From assembly GCA_934045905.1 (NCBI GenBank), contig OW203762.1, forward strand, positions 15,408,345 to 15,472,344: a stretch of DNA of 64,000 nt, written 5' to 3'. Position numbers and translations under genes: made by a program. Each line of letters starts with the position of its first letter. Within the stretch, counting starts at the first letter, position 1. The notes under the pieces were generated by a model, which saw only the letters and a program-made list of their open reading frames with translations, did no database searches and had not been told where the DNA came from. This DNA comes from Leuctra nigra. Its lineage: Eukaryota; Arthropoda; Insecta; Plecoptera; Leuctridae. Shown here one piece after another: positions 59,621 through 64,000 of the stretch.

Positions 59621-62460
59621 GGAATACATATTTACTAGCAGAGGTATAGATTTTAAACCAAAATCATCCGATTGGTTACAAAATGAAATTAACCGTTTTC
59701 TATCCCCGAACTAAAATTTTATCATACCTACCTAGTTTTAAAAAAACGACAAAATCGAAGAAGAACTGAAAACGCTGGCGATTTTAGTTCATTTTTATAT
59801 ATTTGTCAATTTCATTTTATTGCTAAAATATTATGCTCCGCACCTTGAGCATTTTGCTCACAATCACCAAATTATTGAGCCGGGTTGGCCAATTACTACG
59901 GCAAAGTTTCAATTGTTTCCTCAAGCTCTACCCATGGAGCTTATAGAGCTTTCTCTCGAAACATCGCCTATTCCTGCATATATCTCCAGTCATTAATGTT
60001 CTATACATACCAATATCTCATCAAATTGCTTACCCACCCGTTATTAAATCACTAGCATTATAATGTACGGCATTTCGACTGCACGGAGACCGAACCACTG
60101 TTATCTAATACTGCATAATTAACCAACTTCAGTCTTAAGCTTAATCATATCTAGTTAAAACTTTCTCAGACTTTCTTGTTATTTCTAAAACTTAATCTAT
60201 TACATTCATTTAATCCGAATCCAAGATGATCCAAATAGATATCCGAAAACCTCTCAATGGTTCATTCAAAGTATGGGTTCCAATCTACATGAGATAAAAT
60301 ACAATTTTCAAACAGCGCCGACTATCTTTAATAGATTCTAAAGTCGTCGACTGCTTGTGCACGTATCTCAACTTAATCTCACATAATCTATCTTGCAAGC
60401 AGCATTAACAGAGCTTGGCATTCGAGGCATTCGATGTTTCGCTTTCCCTTGGACTAAGAATGCGTGAAAGTTTTCCTAGCTTATAGGCCATTTGCCAAGA
60501 CCAATATATACCGGCCCTCGGTATAATACAATGGCTGGTAGAATGAGTTAGTTTAGTGGAGCTCGGGACAGAGGTTCGTTTCAGGCTCGTAGATCACCGA
60601 AATGGCGAAGATTGCTGAACATTGTGCTCTGGCACTTCGGACACAGGAGGTTGTCGGACAGAGCGGTATAAATTACAAAAACACTCCGCTTTAACACTAT
60701 GACGAGTGATTGGGATTAGTAAGAGAGATGGTCTAGGTGGATGAAAAAGAGTTGGATTATAACTTAAGTTTGGATGGTGATTGGTGTACGATTTAGACCA
60801 GTACAAAATGTTGTTTCAATAGAGTCAACTAAAAAATAATCCTTAAAATAATTTGAAGTAACTAATTCAGATTTTACAAGAAACACGCTAGTAAATATTT
60901 ATTATTTTTAGTTGACTTGATAAAAAAGTATCAACTTTCGTGTTGTTTTCCATATAAATAATTAAAATCAAAACAATACACTGAGTTTTCACTCTTCACA
61001 TTTATAAATTGCAATTCAAACGTATATTTTGCCAAAATGATGTCTCGAACTTCGTCTTTTATAGGAATGGCAACAAGGTACGTGTTGATTGTTTTATTAT
61101 GGTCCTATTAAAATGTCCCTTCTCTTTCACACTAGGTACCTTTTGATAAGTGTTATGGCGTCTTTCTCTGGCATGCACTGAATGAGAGCAAATAATTGCT
61201 CTGTGACGTCATGCTCTGCACTAGTGTGACAAAAAAAGCAACCCCAGTGGAAAACAAGGATATGATCAGTGCTAACATAACCTAAAAATCGCAATTAATT
61301 TCATAGAATTCGTTTTAGATCATCCATTGTTGGTCAATTAATCTATCACTGTTATTTGAAGATTCAAACACAGCAACCAATTTTCAAGCGTCCATCTTGG
61401 AATATTCGAGTGTAATGGCTTGCACTGAGAATTTTAAAAACTAAAAAAAAAAATTGCGTTTTAAAAACGCTATTAATGATTACTTTTTCGTTTAACCTCA
61501 AGCTTGTTTTATTTTGTTCCATTCTTGTGTTTTCAAAAATGTGGTCTGGTGTATTTTCATAACCAAACATTACAAAACATGCAAATGAACTACTCATTTG
61601 TTGTACATATTTAATAACCTATCAAACGTATCTATCCACTATCAATTGAATGCGATGGTCCCAGCTGAAAGTTCTAGTGTCACCATCGGAATGAAGAGCG
61701 TTACAACTGGTGACAGCTGCGGGCAGAAGTGCCCCTTGGCCAATAACGATCACACTCTTGATGGCCATGTCACGTGTCAACACAATTTACACTCTAATTG
61801 CTTGCCGGCGAGATTTATCACATAATTAGTTAAGATATGAAACATTGTTGCACGCCCAAGCGTCGCTGAAGCTCCTCGTCAATGGACGGATTATTTACGA
61901 GGGATTATCGCCTGTTGGCTTCAGCCGCGGTTTTACCGGCTTGCGTTTTGACATCGTGTTTTTCACGCTTGAATGCTTTTTATGTGTGGGGGTGGGTTTC
62001 GTTATAATCCTGTTAGAATCTGACAACATTGTATTTGCATTGTTTTGATGAATTTATTTATATACTTACTTAATAGAAATGGAATTGTTATTATTACTCT
62101 GACAGGTCCGACTGTGTTGATACGTCATTTTAAGGTACGTGGTTTGTGTTGTGCGGGGAGTTTTTTTGTTGTTCCAACCTATCAAAACTCGTATTTTGGC
62201 TCGGCCCAAAGAGAATACTCACGAGGTGGTCTTCAGATTAATGTTTTAAAATAAAACGCTTTTGCTAAACGCAACCCCTCTTTTTGTGAACGAACATTAA
62301 CAGTTCATTTTATCATTTTTATTTCGGAATTTGAATACATTCATGTACTGTTCAGGATAAGGAACCCTTCTTTATTGACTGCATACCAAATGTTATTTTG
62401 TCTTTTTGGTAACGTACTAGTCGCTTTATAACAGAATATATTAATGTACATTTCTTATTT
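59621..62460. other. Unique stretch
   Basis: A tRNA-like string (TTAGTTTAGTGG, then GAGGTTCGTTTC) at about 60,549-60,583 could be a SINE head. A perfect TGACGTCA lies at 61,204-61,211. 61,640-61,820 is less A+T-rich and could be a conserved non-coding element. No gene recognised. Confidence 0.35.
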
Positions 62461-62680
62461 TTGAGCGAGTGTGTCCTTTTCGTTCTTTTGGCACGGCTGC
62501 CTGTTTTTTTCTGTTACGGACTACATACTGGTCGCACCGTTTCTCCGAGCTGAAATTTTGCGCACATGTAAAGGCCGATTCCGCGGTTTGCAAACCGTTT
62601 TTTCTATATCCGTTGATGGTTCAAATTTGTAAAAATTATCTTCTGAGCTGTGGATGCGTTCAATTTGAAGTGTTTCAAGC
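62461..62680 (+). mobile_element. 5' fragment of a GAGCGAGC...CTAG element
   Basis: TTGAGCGAGTGTGTCC, then TTGGCACGGC and a T-rich run, followed by CCGAGCTGAAATTTTGCGCA, the same order as the start of the full copies. It stops before copy D begins 16 bases later. No 3' end is present. Confidence 0.6.
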
Positions 62681-62696
62681 TCATTAGATTTTATTA

Positions 62697-63276
62697 TTGA
62701 GCGAGCGAAGCGAGCGACTCCTTTTGACTCTTTTGACTCGGACCTCTGTTTTTTTTCTTGTTTTTTTTTTGGCTGCTAATTGGAGCAATAGAAGTCGCAT
62801 CGTTTCACCGATCGATCTGAAATTTTGCACACGTATAGAGACAACAGTGTTTGTTTGCAGACCCGAATTTTTTTAAATCCTTCATTGGTTTAAATTTAAA
62901 TAAATATCTCCTCGCTGTGGTTCTGGAAGAATTTAATGATAGATAACAGTGCCGAGATTCAGGTACTTTTCCATACATCTATTTCGACAGCTCTTTCGAA
63001 ACTCTTAAAATGGCACCAAGTTTGAAAATGTTTTACCGATTGGCCTTTAAATGTGTCAAATATGAGATAATGTTGGTCTTGTTCCCCATGCAAAATTTGA
63101 ATTTAAACGGAATATTTTAGACTATTCGAAAGATTATTTACATTTTAAACTAATTAGATGATATTGTAATATTGTCAATGTAGTAGTTATCCTTGATTGA
63201 GTGCATCGTATTTGGTTGGAGATGTTGCACGTATCGGTGCTCGCTCGTCAACGCGTTACACTGAGCGTTTTCCAAG
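62697..63276 (+). mobile_element. GAGCGAGC...CTAG element, copy D (580 bp, rearranged interior)
   Basis: Starts TTGAGCGAGCGAAGCGAGCG and continues CTCCTTTTGACTC as in copy A. The next 170 bases match copy A's 5' part closely, including TTGGAGCAATAGAAGTCGCA and GATCGATCTGAAATTTTGCA. The segment at about 63,035-63,150 (ATGTTGGTCTTGTTCCCCAT) is inverted relative to copy A. The 3' end reads GAGCGTTTTCCAAG with a T to A change in the CTAG. Non-coding. Confidence 0.75.
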
Positions 63277-63572
63277 TATACTTGTTTCATTATCTATGCA
63301 TGTGAAAACCAACACTCACACAACCAACACTATGGTCGTACCATTTTGGTTGCACGACTAGTAAAGAATAAATACAATGTTTATACGTTTCTTTCAAATG
63401 AATGTACAATCAGACCATCAGACATCTTATTGAGAAAACGTCGAATCGACTCGAGATATTGGTGTCAAAAGAAGCAGCAGCTGCTCTTTATTGAACACTT
63501 CACAAGTAAAATACACTCAACCACGGACACAGCTATTGAAGTGTGGGATGGAAAATGACGGGAGAAATAAAA

Positions 63573-63625
63573 ACTGCACTGTACTGTACTGTACTGTACT
63601 GTACTGTACTGCACTGTACTGTACT
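63573..63625. repeat. (ACTGT)n microsatellite, about ten units
   Basis: Ten pentamers in a row, two of them ACTGC variants. The frames crossing it on both strands are by-products. Confidence 0.95.
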
Positions 63626-64000
63626 AAAATATTTGTATGCAACTGCGACACTGAAGTGCATCATGAAGGAGTTTGTAACATTTACAAATACGTCGTGAGC
63701 AAATATTATCTTCTCTTTCAGAGTTAGAAAAATATGCAGTGACGACAAATAACAATACCGGGTTGTGTTGTGGCTTTTAAATCAATAATGCTACAGCATT
63801 AAAAATCAATTCAAATTTGAATCTTTATTTATCTTTGCAATGGTTTGTGATTTTACCAATGATACTGTACTTGTATAATACTGTAGTCAAATAAAACAAA
63901 ATTATGTATTGGCAATATTAATCAAATTTTTTGTTTTGTTTTATTATATTACATTTTTTTACACAAAACCGAACAGAATTAAGATGTTTGTCACTTGTGG
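63626..64000. other. Unique A+T-rich end of window
   Basis: Nothing recognised. Confidence 0.35.

Overview
The window looks like non-coding eukaryotic DNA, most likely from an insect or another arthropod. By eye it is strongly A+T rich. It is packed with short inverted-repeat transposons, minisatellites and degenerate dispersed repeats, and no open frame reads as a recognisable intact gene. The arthropod assignment rests on a decayed Ty3/gypsy-type reverse transcriptase relic, a tRNA-derived SINE-like block carrying a GAGGCAAATG module, and many foldback MITEs with 3-bp target duplications. Nothing suggests bacteria: there are no long ORFs, operons or ribosome-binding sites. The window is best read as a gene desert or the inside of a very large intron.

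Layout. 1-2,200: two or three MITE-like foldbacks and one copy of a dispersed repeat whose partner lies at about 57.85-58.28 kb. 4.79-5.70 kb: a 15-unit minisatellite (52-62 bp units) in which a G/A marker alternates unit by unit, implying a roughly 123-bp higher-order dimer. 8.68-9.02 kb: a broken gypsy RT on the minus strand. 11.7-13.5 kb: three foldback MITEs. 18.2-18.7 kb: a GC-rich block with short tandem repeats and a CRE. 20.1-21.0 kb: a MITE plus two small unrecognised divergent open frames, the best but still weak coding candidates. 22-26 kb: inverted repeats, a CRE cluster and a near-perfect foldback. 26-31.2 kb: the most repeat-dense part, with two full-length members of a GAGCGAGC...CTAG family, a truncated end, and degenerate relatives between them. 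33-35.4 kb: small hairpins and a 24-bp minisatellite that happens to be open in several frames. 36.8-37.9 kb: a Harbinger-like MITE next to a third family member. 38-55 kb: mostly unique A+T-rich sequence with a few MITEs, G-tracts and a homeodomain-site-rich block. 55.46-55.79 kb: a SINE-like block. 58.9-59.6 kb: a CpG-rich block and paired palindromes. 62.46-63.28 kb: two more members of the GAGCGAGC...CTAG family. 63.57-63.63 kb: a pentanucleotide microsatellite.

Most notable: (1) a family of non-autonomous Helitron/Helentron-like elements, with four full-length and two partial copies in 64 kb, sharing a 5' GAGCGAGCG block and a 3' end GAGCGTTTTCCTAG that stops just before a T; (2) ten perfect TGACGTCA octamers where roughly one is expected from composition; (3) the higher-order structure of the 4.8-5.7 kb array. 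All boundaries and homologies were judged by reading alone; no search or folding program was run.
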